Shown here piece after piece: positions 44,137-53,785 of a DNA stretch of 64,000 bases; the stretch's first letter is position 1; every line of letters begins with the position of its first letter. A program made the translations under genes and the position numbers. A model generated the notes under the pieces. It was given only the letters and a program-made list of their open reading frames with translations. It had not been told where the DNA came from and ran no database searches. The stretch is from Prochlorococcus marinus str. MIT 9314. Its GTDB lineage: Bacteria > Cyanobacteriota > Cyanobacteriia > PCC-6307 > Cyanobiaceae. The DNA lies in NCBI RefSeq assembly GCF_000760035.1, contig NZ_JNAO01000012.1, forward strand, positions 124,001 to 188,000, in the 5' to 3' direction.

Positions 44137-45330
44137 GTGAAAGTTATTGTTCTAGGTGGAGATGGTTTTTGCGGTTGGCCTTGTGCGGTGAATTTAGCAG
44201 AGCAAAATCATGATGTAATTATTGTCGACAATTTAAGTCGTAGAAAAATTGATATTGATCTAGAGGTAGAATCTTTAACTCCAATTTCTTCCATAACAGA
44301 ACGACTTTCTGCATGGGAAGAGACTGGAGGCAAGCCTATGAGATTTCTTAATATGGATATCTCTAAGCAATATCAAAAATTACTAAATTTGCTCATTGAT
44401 GAAAAACCAGATTCCGTGATCCATTTTGCAGAACAAAGAGCAGCACCATACTCGATGAAATCGAGTTTTACCAAAAGATATACAGTAGATAATAATGTTA
44501 ATGGCACCCACAACCTACTTGCTGCGATAGTAGAGAGTAATTTAGATATACATGTTGTTCATTTAGGAACAATGGGAGTATACGGATATGGATCACATAG
44601 AGGTGCAACAATCCCAGAAGGTTATCTAAAAGTTGAAGTTCCACAACCTGATGGAAGCCGCTTTGAAGAAGAAATATTACACCCTGCAAGTCCAGGTAGT
44701 GTCTACCATATGACTAAAACTTTAGATCAATTATTATTTCTTTACTACAACAAAAATGATCTTGTAAGGATCACTGATCTACATCAAGGCATTGTTTGGG
44801 GAACAAATACAGAAGCAACTTTAAAGGATCCTAGATTGACAAACCGATTTGACTATGATGGAGATTATGGAACTGTTTTAAACAGATTTCTAATGCAAGC
44901 TGCAATTGGATATCCATTAAGTGTTCATGGGACAGGAGGGCAAACAAGAGCATTTATACATATAAAAGACTCTGTAAAATGCGTACAACTTGCTCTTGAA
45001 AATCCTCCGAAATCTGGAGAAAGAGTCAAAATCTTTAATCAAATGACTGAGAGTCATCAAGTTGGAGAACTAGCTAAAAAAGTTGCTTCTCTAACTGGAG
45101 CTGATATCAATTATTTACCAAATCCAAGGAATGAAGCAGTTGAAAATGATCTAATTGTTGATAATAAATGCTTTATAGAATTAGGTTTAAACCCAACTAC
45201 TCTTGATAATGGCTTGTTAGAAGAAGTTGTTGAAGTTGCTAAAAAATACTCCAATAGATGTGATCTTAATCGCATACCTTGTGTTTCATCCTGGACAAAA
45301 AAACAAGCTGAGGCTATAAAGACTAATTAA
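44137..45330 (+). CDS. sqdB: UDP-sulfoquinovose synthase
   Basis: SqdB makes UDP-sulfoquinovose from UDP-glucose and sulfite, for the thylakoid sulfolipid SQDG. The 397-residue SDR enzyme has the NAD motif GGDGFCGWP at 7-15 (the family's GGDGYCGW), the catalytic Tyr190 and Lys194 in YHMTK, and the SqdB segments FAEQRAAPYSMK and GTMGVYGYG. Its start is GTG at 44137, after a spacer of 170 bases from thiG that contains no gene and probably holds its promoter. sqdX follows after 26 bases. Confidence 0.97.
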   Translation: MKVIVLGGDGFCGWPCAVNLAEQNHDVIIVDNLSRRKIDIDLEVESLTPISSITERLSAWEETGGKPMRFLNMDISKQYQKLLNLLIDEKPDSVIHFAEQRAAPYSMKSSFTKRYTVDNNVNGTHNLLAAIVESNLDIHVVHLGTMGVYGYGSHRGATIPEGYLKVEVPQPDGSRFEEEILHPASPGSVYHMTKTLDQLLFLYYNKNDLVRITDLHQGIVWGTNTEATLKDPRLTNRFDYDGDYGTVLNRFLMQAAIGYPLSVHGTGGQTRAFIHIKDSVKCVQLALENPPKSGERVKIFNQMTESHQVGELAKKVASLTGADINYLPNPRNEAVENDLIVDNKCFIELGLNPTTLDNGLLEEVVEVAKKYSNRCDLNRIPCVSSWTKKQAEAIKTN

Positions 45331-45356
45331 AATTTTGAAATAATTACCTTAAGAAA

Positions 45357-46490
45357 GTGAAAATTGCATTGTTTACTGAAACTTTTTTACCTAAAGTTGA
45401 CGGCATAGTAACAAGACTGACTAAAACAATTGAATTTTTAATAAAAAATGGTGATGAAGTTATAATTTTTTGTCCAGAGGGGTGTCCAGAATCATATATG
45501 GGAGCAACTGTAGTGGGAGTTGCTGCAATGCCACTACCCTTGTACCCAGAGTTGAAGCTTGGTTTACCCGGTCCTGCAGTCTCAGATAAGTTAGAAAAAT
45601 TTAACCCAGATTTGATACATGTTGTTAATCCAGCTGTACTTGGCTTAGGTGGTATATGGTTGGCAAAAACTAATAATATTCCTTTAATTGCTAGCTACCA
45701 TACTCATCTTCCGAAATATCTGGAACATTACGGTATGGGTATGCTAGAGCCACTTTTGTGGGAATTACTGAAAGCAGCACATAATCAAGCCTTGTTAAAT
45801 TTGTGTACTTCCACCGCTATGGTCAATGAATTAAAAGAAAAAGGTATTCAAAGAACTGCTCTTTGGCAAAGAGGAGTAGATACTTACAGTTTCAGACCAG
45901 ATTTGAGAAGTGAGAAAATGAGAAAAAAATTATTTGGAAAATATAACGACGCTAATTACTTATTGATTTATGTAGGAAGATTATCAGCAGAAAAACAAAT
46001 TGAGAGAATTAAACCAGTCTTAGAAAGTATTCCAAATGCTTGCCTAGCACTTGTAGGTGACGGACCATATAGAAACCAACTTGAAAAAATCTTCGAAAAT
46101 ACAAAGACTAATTTCATAGGATATTTATCTGGCGATGAACTTGCTAGCGCCTATGCATCTGGAGATATATTTTTATTTCCATCTAGTACAGAAACACTTG
46201 GGTTAGTTTTACTAGAAGCAATGGCAGCAGGATGTCCTGTTATCGGAGCCAACAAGGGGGGGATTCCAGATATTATTAGCGATGGGATTAATGGTTGTTT
46301 ATATGATCCTGATGAAAAAGATAATGGGGAACAAAGTTTGATTGAAGCGACAAAAAAAATTCTAGCGAATGAAGATAAAAGAGAAGTTATGAGAAAAGAG
46401 GCACGAAACGAAGCAGAAAAATGGGATTGGAATCAAGCAACATTACAACTGCAAAATTATTATGCAGATACTCTCAAAGAAATAGATTAA
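45357..46490 (+). CDS. sqdX: SQDG synthase (sulfoquinovosyltransferase)
   Basis: SqdX moves sulfoquinovose from UDP-sulfoquinovose to diacylglycerol, finishing SQDG. Replacing phospholipid with sulfolipid saves phosphate, a known trait of marine picocyanobacteria. The 377-residue GT-B enzyme of family GT4 has MKIALFTETFLPKVDGIVTR at the start, YHTHLPKYL, YVGRLSAEKQIE and the E-x7-E donor motif in STETLGLVLLEAMAAG. The start is GTG at 45357. It forms an operon with sqdB. Confidence 0.96.
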   Translation: MKIALFTETFLPKVDGIVTRLTKTIEFLIKNGDEVIIFCPEGCPESYMGATVVGVAAMPLPLYPELKLGLPGPAVSDKLEKFNPDLIHVVNPAVLGLGGIWLAKTNNIPLIASYHTHLPKYLEHYGMGMLEPLLWELLKAAHNQALLNLCTSTAMVNELKEKGIQRTALWQRGVDTYSFRPDLRSEKMRKKLFGKYNDANYLLIYVGRLSAEKQIERIKPVLESIPNACLALVGDGPYRNQLEKIFENTKTNFIGYLSGDELASAYASGDIFLFPSSTETLGLVLLEAMAAGCPVIGANKGGIPDIISDGINGCLYDPDEKDNGEQSLIEATKKILANEDKREVMRKEARNEAEKWDWNQATLQLQNYYADTLKEID

Positions 46491-46502
46491 AATTAATCCT
46501 AA

Positions 46503-46751
46503 TTATGCTACGTGTGGAGGCGTGGGATTATTATATGAACTTAAAGGAAGTATTAGAGTAGCGATATTTTGGTTCTTTTCAGGCCTTTTTTTCTTTGAAA
46601 ATTTTTTACCAAAGGGTACTCTTATGACATTAGTTCCCTCAATGGAATAAATGTTTGAGTTATCTCCCGAAAAATTATTGACAAAATTTGGTAAATCTAC
46701 GTTTTTAATTGGCAGATGCTTAACATTACCAGATTTAAAATCTTTGGTCAT
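46503..46751 (-). CDS. Hypothetical protein, 82 residues
   Basis: I do not recognise this protein. It starts at an ATG at 46751 and is polar, with no signal peptide or membrane span. The middle has the short pattern NVIRVPFGKKFSKKKRPEK, a basic patch that might bind nucleic acid or membrane, and the end is Pro-rich (NPTPPHVA). It converges with sqdX 12 bases away, with about 130 gene-free bases towards gcvP. Codon use is AT-rich like its neighbours. It is more likely real than not, given its clean spacing. Confidence 0.55.
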   Translation of the reverse strand: MTKDFKSGNVKHLPIKNVDLPNFVNNFSGDNSNIYSIEGTNVIRVPFGKKFSKKKRPEKNQNIATLILPLSSYNNPTPPHVA

Positions 46752-46880
46752 AGCTTCAAATACCCCAAAAAATTTGATGCTCGAATATTTTAATAAAAAA
46801 ATTTAAAAAAATTCTATAAGAAAATATTAAATTTTTATTCTCACTGATAATAACTAAGTAAATATAAGAACGCTAGTCCT

Positions 46881-49790
46881 TTAAGCACATTTTTTTTCTT
46901 CTAAAGTCTCGCCTTGATTTACATTGCAAGAACAAATTAAATTGCGATCGCCATATGCATTATTGATCCTAGAAACTGAAGACCAAAACTTAATAGACGT
47001 TGGAGTTTTATAAGGAAAAGAAGCTTTTTCTTTTGAATAAGGATAATGCCAATTATCAGCAATTAACTCTTTCAGCGTATGGGGAGCGTTACTTATTACA
47101 TTGTTATTCTTTAATGCAACATTTTTTTCTATTTCGCTGATTTCTTCTCCAATCAATAGCATAGCCTCACAAAATCTATCCAATTCAACCAAACTTTCAC
47201 TTTCAGTAGGCTCTATCATTATCGTCTCTGGAACAGGCCAACTTATAGTTGGAGCATGAAAACTATAATCTATTAATCGTTTAGCTAAATCATTTACACC
47301 CAAACCAGTCTTGGATTTTAAATCCCTAAAATCTAAAATACATTCATGCGCGACAAAATTATTTTTTCCTTTATAAAGAATCTTGAATTTATGCTTTAAA
47401 GAATGCGCAATATAATTTGCAGATAAAATTGCATGCGCAGTTGCTTTCCTTAAACCACTAAGACCAGCCATTTTTATATACATCCAACTTATTGGAAGAA
47501 TACTTGCACTCCCATGCTTGGCAGAAGATACGTAATTGGAACTAATAGATAAATTATTATCCATTAAAGAATGATTAGGAAGAAATGGGCTTAAAGTTTC
47601 TGATGCAGCAACTGGACCTACTCCTGGACCACCACCTCCATGTGGAATGCAAAATGTTTTATGTAAATTCAAATGACAAACATCAACACCATAATTCCCC
47701 GGTTTACATAATCCAACCTGAGCATTCAAATTTGCTCCATCTAAATAGACAAATCCTCCCACAGAGTGAATTAAATCACATATCTTTCTGATTTGTAATT
47801 CAAAAACTCCATGAGTAGAGGGATAAGTCAACATAAGAGCCCCTATTTGGTTATCAAATTTCTTGACCTTAATTGACAAATCTTGAAAATCAATATTTCC
47901 TTCGTCATCACATTCAACAGTTAACACGTCAAAACCTGCCATAACTGCACTAGCAGGATTTGTTCCATGAGCACTTTTTGGAATTAAACATTTTTTTCTT
48001 AACAGTTCACCTTTTGATTCAAAATAAGAATTTATTGCCAGTAAACCTGCAAACTCTCCTTGAGAGCCTGCATTTGGTTGAAAAGAAACTGATTTTAAAC
48101 CAACAATTTCACTGATCCAGTTTTCTAGGTCAGATATAATTTTTGAATAGCCTTTAGTTTGATCTGGTGGGGAAAAAGGATGAATGGAAGATAAATTAGC
48201 CCAAGAGACTGGATTTAACTCTGCTGCAGAATTTAACTTCATGGTACAGCTTCCCAATGGCATCATCCCATCTACCAAAGAAAAATCTTTTTCTGCAAGT
48301 CGGAATATATATCTCATTAATTCAGTTTCACTTTGGTAATTTGTGAATATATCTTGCTCCATCCATGCACTGGATCTCAAAGCTAAACTTTCAAGATGAA
48401 ATTCTTTATCAAATTTTATATGCTCTAAATCTTCTTCTTTTTCTACAAGGTTTGCTATGAAAGTCAAAATATCTTTTATTTCTTTCTCATTACTAAGCTC
48501 ATCTAAAGAGATCCCAAAGCCAGTTGAATTTTCAATAGTTGATCCCAACGGCAAAATTCTTAAGTTATAGCCATTTTTTAAAGCTTCATTATGGATCACC
48601 TGGGAATGCTCAGAATAAACATCAACACTATCAAATCTAATCCCATCAGGAATATCAAAACCTAAAGCATCTAAACTTGATTCTAAATTTATTCTCAACT
48701 TAACTAATCTCTTAGCAATTTGCGTTAATCCTAAGGGTCCATGATAAATAGCATAAAAAGAAGAAATTATGGCTAACAAAGATTGAGCAGTACAAATATT
48801 ACTAGTGGCCTTTTCCCTTCTAATATGTTGCTCTCTTGTTTGCAATGCTAATCTTAGTGATTTTTCTCCATTTTTAGATAAAGTTTGCCCAACTATTCTT
48901 CCGGGTATCAGCCTTTTAAATTTTTCGCTACAAGCAAAATATGCTGCATGGGGACCACCAAAACCCATTGGAACACCAAATCTTTGCATACTCCCCACTG
49001 CCACATCAACACCAAATTCAGAAATTGGTTTAATCAAAACTTGTGCCAGTGGATCAATACATGCCGTAACAATAATTTCTGATCTATGTGCTTGAGATAT
49101 TAAGAATGTAGGATCATATAATTGTCCATTTTTACCTGGTAATTGCAACAACATTCCAAAAACATCATCATGATTAGGAAGGTTGCTTTGAGTAAAGCGT
49201 TTTAAGGATATTCCCAAAGGTTTTGCTCTGGTTTGTAGAACATTAAAAGTATGATCAAAAACATTTGACTCCACTAAGTACACTTTTGAAGATTTATTTT
49301 TTCTTGCGGAAAAACTCATGGCCATGGCTTCTGCTGCAGCAGTACCCTCATCCAACAAAGATGCATTAGCGACAGGGAATCCTGTTAGTTCACAAACAAT
49401 AGTCTGAAAATTAAATAGAGCTTCTAATCTTCCTTGTGCAATTTCTGCTTGATATGGAGTATAAGAGGTGTACCACCTTGGGTTTTCAAGAACATGTCTT
49501 TGGATTACTTTAGGCATATGATTGTCGTAATAACCAAGGCCTATAAGTGATCTCATTTTAGTATTTTTATTCGCAATATCTTCTAATTCGTTTAAAGCCT
49601 CAATTTCTGAACAACCTTGGGGCAATATTTCTGAAGATTTATTTTTAAGCTGAATATCTTCAGGAATAACTTGATTTATAAATTGATCAATATTATTAAA
49701 ACCAAGCTTGTTCAGCATAATTCTTTCATCATTATCTCCTAACCCAAGATGCCTATCTATAAACAATTCAGACCCAAATTTGGATGTCAT
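46881..49790 (-). CDS. gcvP: Glycine dehydrogenase (decarboxylating), P-protein
   Basis: The P-protein of the glycine cleavage system removes CO2 from glycine and loads the aminomethyl group on GcvH; it is needed in photorespiration. The 969-residue single-chain form has the N-terminal FIDRHLG, MGFGGPHAAYFAC, and the PLP site Lys711 in NLHKTF followed by the glycine loop HGGGGPGVGPV. The protein ends with a Cys-rich tail (CSCNVN, KKCA). It follows gcvH by 45 bases. gcvT and lpd are not in this window. Confidence 0.97.
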   Translation of the reverse strand: MTSKFGSELFIDRHLGLGDNDERIMLNKLGFNNIDQFINQVIPEDIQLKNKSSEILPQGCSEIEALNELEDIANKNTKMRSLIGLGYYDNHMPKVIQRHVLENPRWYTSYTPYQAEIAQGRLEALFNFQTIVCELTGFPVANASLLDEGTAAAEAMAMSFSARKNKSSKVYLVESNVFDHTFNVLQTRAKPLGISLKRFTQSNLPNHDDVFGMLLQLPGKNGQLYDPTFLISQAHRSEIIVTACIDPLAQVLIKPISEFGVDVAVGSMQRFGVPMGFGGPHAAYFACSEKFKRLIPGRIVGQTLSKNGEKSLRLALQTREQHIRREKATSNICTAQSLLAIISSFYAIYHGPLGLTQIAKRLVKLRINLESSLDALGFDIPDGIRFDSVDVYSEHSQVIHNEALKNGYNLRILPLGSTIENSTGFGISLDELSNEKEIKDILTFIANLVEKEEDLEHIKFDKEFHLESLALRSSAWMEQDIFTNYQSETELMRYIFRLAEKDFSLVDGMMPLGSCTMKLNSAAELNPVSWANLSSIHPFSPPDQTKGYSKIISDLENWISEIVGLKSVSFQPNAGSQGEFAGLLAINSYFESKGELLRKKCLIPKSAHGTNPASAVMAGFDVLTVECDDEGNIDFQDLSIKVKKFDNQIGALMLTYPSTHGVFELQIRKICDLIHSVGGFVYLDGANLNAQVGLCKPGNYGVDVCHLNLHKTFCIPHGGGGPGVGPVAASETLSPFLPNHSLMDNNLSISSNYVSSAKHGSASILPISWMYIKMAGLSGLRKATAHAILSANYIAHSLKHKFKILYKGKNNFVAHECILDFRDLKSKTGLGVNDLAKRLIDYSFHAPTISWPVPETIMIEPTESESLVELDRFCEAMLLIGEEISEIEKNVALKNNNVISNAPHTLKELIADNWHYPYSKEKASFPYKTPTSIKFWSSVSRINNAYGDRNLICSCNVNQGETLEEKKCA

Positions 49791-49835
49791 ATTAAAATAT
49801 TTTTCTTTAAAATAGCTCTTTTTAGAAAGTTTGCC

Positions 49836-50225
49836 TTATTTTGGTACAACCTTTGATTGATATTCTTCAGAAGTCATCAAATCAGCAATTGATGCTTTTG
49901 GTTCTGGTTTCAAAATGACTAACCAACCGTCTCCAATCGGATCATTCTGTAAAAGCTCAGGATTCTCAATAACACTTTCATTTACAGATACTATTTCCCC
50001 TGAAAAAGGCAGATAGACTTCCTCTACGGCCTTAACTGATTCTATTGTTCCAAAAGTCTCGCCTTTCTCTAAAGTCGCCCCTTCATCAGCTAATTCGACA
50101 AAAACAATATCTCCTAATTGATCTATTGCGAATTCACTAACTCCAATTTTTAATAATCCATTTTCTTCCAAGACATATTCATGAGTATCAGCATAGTTGA
50201 GGTTGTCTGGAAAATTGTAAGACAT
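49836..50225 (-). CDS. gcvH: Glycine cleavage system H protein
   Basis: GcvH carries the aminomethyl group on a lipoyl arm between the P, T and L proteins. The 129-residue protein has the lipoylated Lys65 in GTIESVKAVEEVYLP and the strands EYVLEENGLLKIGVSEFA and LGDIVFVELADEGA. It lies directly after a PLP enzyme of the aluminium-resistance family (two bases) and before gcvP, so the three genes are likely one operon. Confidence 0.97.
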   Translation of the reverse strand: MSYNFPDNLNYADTHEYVLEENGLLKIGVSEFAIDQLGDIVFVELADEGATLEKGETFGTIESVKAVEEVYLPFSGEIVSVNESVIENPELLQNDPIGDGWLVILKPEPKASIADLMTSEEYQSKVVPK

Positions 50226-50227
50226 GA

Positions 50228-51520
50228 TTACTTAGATAAAGGAAGTAGAGAATCCTTTGAAATTAATTTTTCCTCTAATAGTTCAGATAATAATCGAATT
50301 AATGCAATTTTGATGTGAGCTATGTGAGAACCACCTTGAACAAAAATATTATAAGGATCTCTTAGAGGGGCATCAGCAGAAAATTCACTTGTACTACCTT
50401 CAATAAAGGTACCTCCTGCCATTAATAATTTTGAATCATATCCATCCATTGATGATGGAACAACATTCAGAAAAGAGTCTACAGGTGAAGAATTTTGAAA
50501 AGATTGACAAACTTTTTGTACCAAATCAGGATTATTCAACCTTACTGACTGAATAAGATCAGATCTATAAGTTGCTGGCTCTGGTAAAACCTTAAATCCC
50601 AAATTTTTAAAGACTGCTGCAACCATATCAGCACCTTTTAGTGATTCGTGAACAATTTGTGGTGCTAAAAACAAACCCTGCAAAATTAATCTTCCTAGTC
50701 CAAAATTTATTCCTGCAGAAGAACCAATGCCTGGTGAGGTTAATCTAGAACATGCCATCTCAACCAACTCTGCATCTCCTGCAACGTAACCACCAGTAGG
50801 AACGATTGTTCCTCCCAAATTTTTAATCAATGATCCAGCAATTATATTTGCCCCTTTAGAAATTGGTTCACTATCTTCAACAAGCTCCCCATAACAGTTA
50901 TCAACAAAACATATACAGTTAGGATCAAGAGAATGAATAAGACTACAAATTTTCTCTATCTGATTATTCGTAAGAGACTTTCTCCAACTATATCCACAAC
51001 TTTTTTGTATGAATACTAATTTACATGAATTTTCTTTAAAAAAAGGAACAATTTTTTCTTTAAAAGAATCAAAATTCTCGCAGATATTTACTTGCTTATA
51101 TTCTATGTCAAAATCTTTAAGTGATCCTTTTCCTCCTCCCCTTATTCCTATGACTTCTTCTAAGGTGTCATATGGTTGTCCTGTAAGAGATAACATTACA
51201 TCTCCAGGTCGAAGAATTCCAAATAAGACAGAACTTATTGCATGGGTTCCACTAACAAATTGCATCCTCACAGCAGCCTTTTCAGCAAGAAAAAATCTTG
51301 CAAAAACCGCATCAATTTTTTCTCTAGATATATCATCATGTCCACTACCAGAAGATTGATTGAAATGAATAGCAGAAACTTTTTCTTCCTTAAAAATTTT
51401 CAAAATATTTTCTAATTTCTGGAAAACCTGATTAGACCTTTCTTGGAAAACTTTACCTAAACTCTCTTCGACAGATAGAACAGTGTTTTCAGCCAGTTTT
51501 AAGTTATTGTCAAGAGTCAT
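50228..51520 (-). CDS. PLP-dependent enzyme, aluminium-resistance/methionine gamma-lyase-like family
   Basis: A 430-residue fold-type I PLP enzyme of the Met_gamma_lyase/aluminium-resistance family. It has QFVSGTHAISSVLFGILRPG (88-107), GQPYDTLEEVIG, the cofactor Asp207 in VDNCYGE, and the Schiff-base Lys233 in SLIKNLGG, then GGYVAG. The family is widespread in cyanobacteria and Firmicutes; the reaction is not established, although a C-S lyase activity is suggested by its relatives. Its tight junction with gcvH hints at a role beside glycine, serine or sulfur amino acid metabolism, which is inference. Confidence 0.87.
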   Translation of the reverse strand: MTLDNNLKLAENTVLSVEESLGKVFQERSNQVFQKLENILKIFKEEKVSAIHFNQSSGSGHDDISREKIDAVFARFFLAEKAAVRMQFVSGTHAISSVLFGILRPGDVMLSLTGQPYDTLEEVIGIRGGGKGSLKDFDIEYKQVNICENFDSFKEKIVPFFKENSCKLVFIQKSCGYSWRKSLTNNQIEKICSLIHSLDPNCICFVDNCYGELVEDSEPISKGANIIAGSLIKNLGGTIVPTGGYVAGDAELVEMACSRLTSPGIGSSAGINFGLGRLILQGLFLAPQIVHESLKGADMVAAVFKNLGFKVLPEPATYRSDLIQSVRLNNPDLVQKVCQSFQNSSPVDSFLNVVPSSMDGYDSKLLMAGGTFIEGSTSEFSADAPLRDPYNIFVQGGSHIAHIKIALIRLLSELLEEKLISKDSLLPLSK

Positions 51521-51538
51521 TTATTATGAAAATTCATG

Positions 51539-52237
51539 TTATTTTTCAGAAGCTAAATTTCTTAATTCTGCGAGGAAAGCATTAGGTCCCTTGCCCTGAA
51601 AATAAGAAAGTTTTTTTGAAGCCTCATATAAATCAAGAAGTTCTCCATCTAATTCTTCTGCCGTATAATCTCTAATTCCTGCAATTACCTCAGCAAAACG
51701 TTCTCTACGGGCAGATTTATTGACAGCATAGGCTTCCATTACCTGCATTTTACATGATCTCCAAGCCTTATTCTGACAAAAATGCACTGAAAGAGCATCA
51801 CTTAAAGTAGAAGCTTCTTCATCTTCTATGTACCAGTCAAAAGATGAAGGTAGAGGTTTTAATCCTGAAAATATCTCGAATAACTCCCCTGCCGACAATG
51901 GATTACCAGAATCATTTTTTAGGGGTAATGCAGACTCTTCCAAAGATTTCCATAACTCTGGGTAATCACTTTCAAAACGATCCCTGATTTTTTCAATACC
52001 TTGATCAAGAATCGTATTAACTTGAGCTAAAGCAAGAAAAACTTCAGGACCAGGCGAAGATAACTTCCCATTCCTAAGATTAGAAATTTGCGAATTATGA
52101 ACTTTACCTAAATCAAGAACTTCTGAAAGTAATGGCAATACTCTGTGAGACCAACCATTTCTTTCATGCCAGAGGTGTATCAAATGAGCCATAGCCCTTC
52201 GACCTCTAGATAATTTATCGCGATATCCGAGACTCAC
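51539..52237 (-). CDS. Conserved hypothetical protein with a helix-turn-helix-like N-terminus
   Basis: A 232-residue protein I cannot assign to a named family. Residues about 12-75 resemble an XRE-type DNA-binding domain: HERNGWSHRVLPLLSEVLD, then NSQISNLRNGKLSSPGPEVF, where SQISNLRNGK fits a recognition helix and turn. The rest is helical and charged, with no membrane span. The start is GTG at 52237. It lies 18 bases before the PLP enzyme gene and is divergent from the desaturase gene, a common position for a local regulator. A TTATCA/TGATAA inverted repeat sits in the shared spacer. Confidence 0.65.
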   Translation of the reverse strand: MSLGYRDKLSRGRRAMAHLIHLWHERNGWSHRVLPLLSEVLDLGKVHNSQISNLRNGKLSSPGPEVFLALAQVNTILDQGIEKIRDRFESDYPELWKSLEESALPLKNDSGNPLSAGELFEIFSGLKPLPSSFDWYIEDEEASTLSDALSVHFCQNKAWRSCKMQVMEAYAVNKSARRERFAEVIAGIRDYTAEELDGELLDLYEASKKLSYFQGKGPNAFLAELRNLASEK

Positions 52238-52249
52238 AGATAATTAAAC

Positions 52250-52272
52250 TTATCAATAGTATAGTATGATAA
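52250..52272. promoter_or_regulatory. Inverted repeat in the divergent HTH-protein/desaturase spacer
   Basis: TTATCA at 52250-52255 and TGATAA at 52267-52272 form 6-base arms around 11 bases. The repeat lies between two divergent starts, 12 bases outside the minus-strand GTG and about 40 bases from the plus-strand ATG. It is a reasonable operator candidate, but short arms of this kind also arise by chance in AT-rich spacers. Confidence 0.3.
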
Positions 52273-52312
52273 TATTACATATCGGTAATTTTGAAAATAG
52301 TATTTCAATATC

Positions 52313-53251
52313 ATGAACTCAGTAATTTTCCAAGAAACAGCAAAATTAAAAAAACCTGTTCCAGCTGAAAAAGTTATAGAACTCTCAGAAAAATTACTGG
52401 AACCTTCCAGTCATTCAAAAAGATATCCTCCAAGACTACATAAGACGTGGGGAACGATAGTTTTTATGGTTGCAATTCATATTCTTTCCCTTGTAGCTTT
52501 ACAACCAAAATTTTGGAGTCTCCCTGCAGTCACTTCATTATTATTTTTTTACTGGGTCACTGCTTGTTTAGGTGTCACCCTTGGATATCACAGATTGTTA
52601 TCACACAGATCGTTCATTGTCCCAAGATGGTTAGAAAGATTTTTTGCTACCTGTGGAGCCATAAGCTGCCAGCATGGACCAATAGATTGGGTAGGTTTAC
52701 ATAGGCATCATCACTCTTTTTCAGATACTGAAGTAGATCATCACAATAGTAAAAAAGGTTTTTGGTGGAGTCATATGGGTTGGATGTTTAAAGACGTAGA
52801 AGCACTAAAAGCTGTTCCAAAACTAAGTGCAGATTTAATCAAGGATCCATACTATAGATTTCTAAATAAATATTTTTTATTTTTGCAAATACCTATTGGA
52901 CTTTCCTTGTACGCAATTGGTCAAAAATTAGGGGTTGGAGGATGGGCTCTAGTCCTTTGGGGAATTCCATTGAGGCTTGTAGTTGTTTATCACATAACTT
53001 GGCTAGTAAACTCCGCGACGCATTGTTGGGGTAAAGCACCATTTGAAAGTGGTGATTCATCTAAAAACAATGCGTGGGTTGCTGCATTAACATTTGGAGA
53101 AGGTTGGCATAATAATCATCATGCATTTCCCAATTCGGCAAAACAAGGATTATTTAGAGGTCAGATAGATTTAACATGGGAACATATTAAGATTCTTGCG
53201 AAATTTGGTCTTGCAAAAAAAGTAAAGTTACCCTCTAGGTCTTATTATTAA
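52313..53251 (+). CDS. desC: Acyl-lipid fatty acid desaturase, delta-9 type
   Basis: A 312-residue membrane di-iron desaturase that puts a double bond into fatty acyl chains of membrane lipids. The three histidine boxes are HRLLSH at 93-98, HRHHH at 130-134 and HNNHH at 266-270, with hydrophobic spans at about 47-62, 70-90, 175-200 and 205-230. The box spacing and the [15 protein letters not shown] segment match delta-9 acyl-lipid (DesC) enzymes. Position specificity is inferred. Unsaturation in cyanobacteria is often cold-induced, though nothing in the spacer proves this here. Confidence 0.9.
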   Translation: MNSVIFQETAKLKKPVPAEKVIELSEKLLEPSSHSKRYPPRLHKTWGTIVFMVAIHILSLVALQPKFWSLPAVTSLLFFYWVTACLGVTLGYHRLLSHRSFIVPRWLERFFATCGAISCQHGPIDWVGLHRHHHSFSDTEVDHHNSKKGFWWSHMGWMFKDVEALKAVPKLSADLIKDPYYRFLNKYFLFLQIPIGLSLYAIGQKLGVGGWALVLWGIPLRLVVVYHITWLVNSATHCWGKAPFESGDSSKNNAWVAALTFGEGWHNNHHAFPNSAKQGLFRGQIDLTWEHIKILAKFGLAKKVKLPSRSYY

Positions 53252-53271
53252 TTATATTGTTCAATATTGTC

Positions 53272-53727
53272 ATGGCTAAAAGAGTACAAGTCGCATTAAC
53301 TGAATCAATCGCATCACTAGGTAAAGAAGGGGATCTAGTTGAAGTAGCACCTGGATACGCAAGAAATTTTCTATTACCTTATGGCAAGGCAATGAATGTA
53401 ACACCAGCAGTCCTTAAGCAAATTGAAAGGAAGAAAGAAAAAGAAAAAATCGCTGCTGATAAATTAAAGCAGGAAGCTTTAGATTTCCAAACTGCATTAT
53501 CTACAATAGGTAGGTTCACTATCAAAAAACAGGTTGGAGAAGATGGTGTCCTTTTTGGAACAGTAACTAATGGAGATGTAGCCGAAGCAATAGAAGCGGC
53601 AACTAAAAAAGAAATTGATAGAAGAAACATTACTGTTCCTGATATTCATAATTTAGGTTCCTTTACTGCAAAAATAAAATTACATCCAGAAGTAAATGCA
53701 GAAGTAAATATTGAAGTAACAAGTTAA
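53272..53727 (+). CDS. rplI: 50S ribosomal protein L9
   Basis: A 151-residue L9, taking the ATG at 53272 ([20 protein letters not shown]). An ATT- or TTG-type start five codons earlier would add residues that do not fit the family. The N-domain signature [21 protein letters not shown] is split by me into [14 protein letters not shown] and YGKA, followed by the long connecting helix with [16 protein letters not shown] and a C-domain ending in EVNIEVTS. It is followed by dnaB, matching the frequent rplI-dnaB order. Confidence 0.96.
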   Translation: MAKRVQVALTESIASLGKEGDLVEVAPGYARNFLLPYGKAMNVTPAVLKQIERKKEKEKIAADKLKQEALDFQTALSTIGRFTIKKQVGEDGVLFGTVTNGDVAEAIEAATKKEIDRRNITVPDIHNLGSFTAKIKLHPEVNAEVNIEVTS

Positions 53728-53785
53728 TCAATTTGTTGCATTATTTTAAAAAGTAGCCAGAGTATATATCTAAGCAATTAAATAT

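Noticed and set aside
46944-46951. GCGATCGC, the core of the cyanobacterial HIP1 repeat
   Set aside because: It is a single copy inside the gcvP coding sequence. High-light Prochlorococcus genomes are not known for HIP1 enrichment, so chance is the simplest explanation.
48805-49095. Longer open frames opposite gcvP, secA, gyrB and other large genes
   Set aside because: They lie entirely inside well-supported genes on the other strand, have no recognisable domains and biased composition, and are shadows of the real coding sequence.
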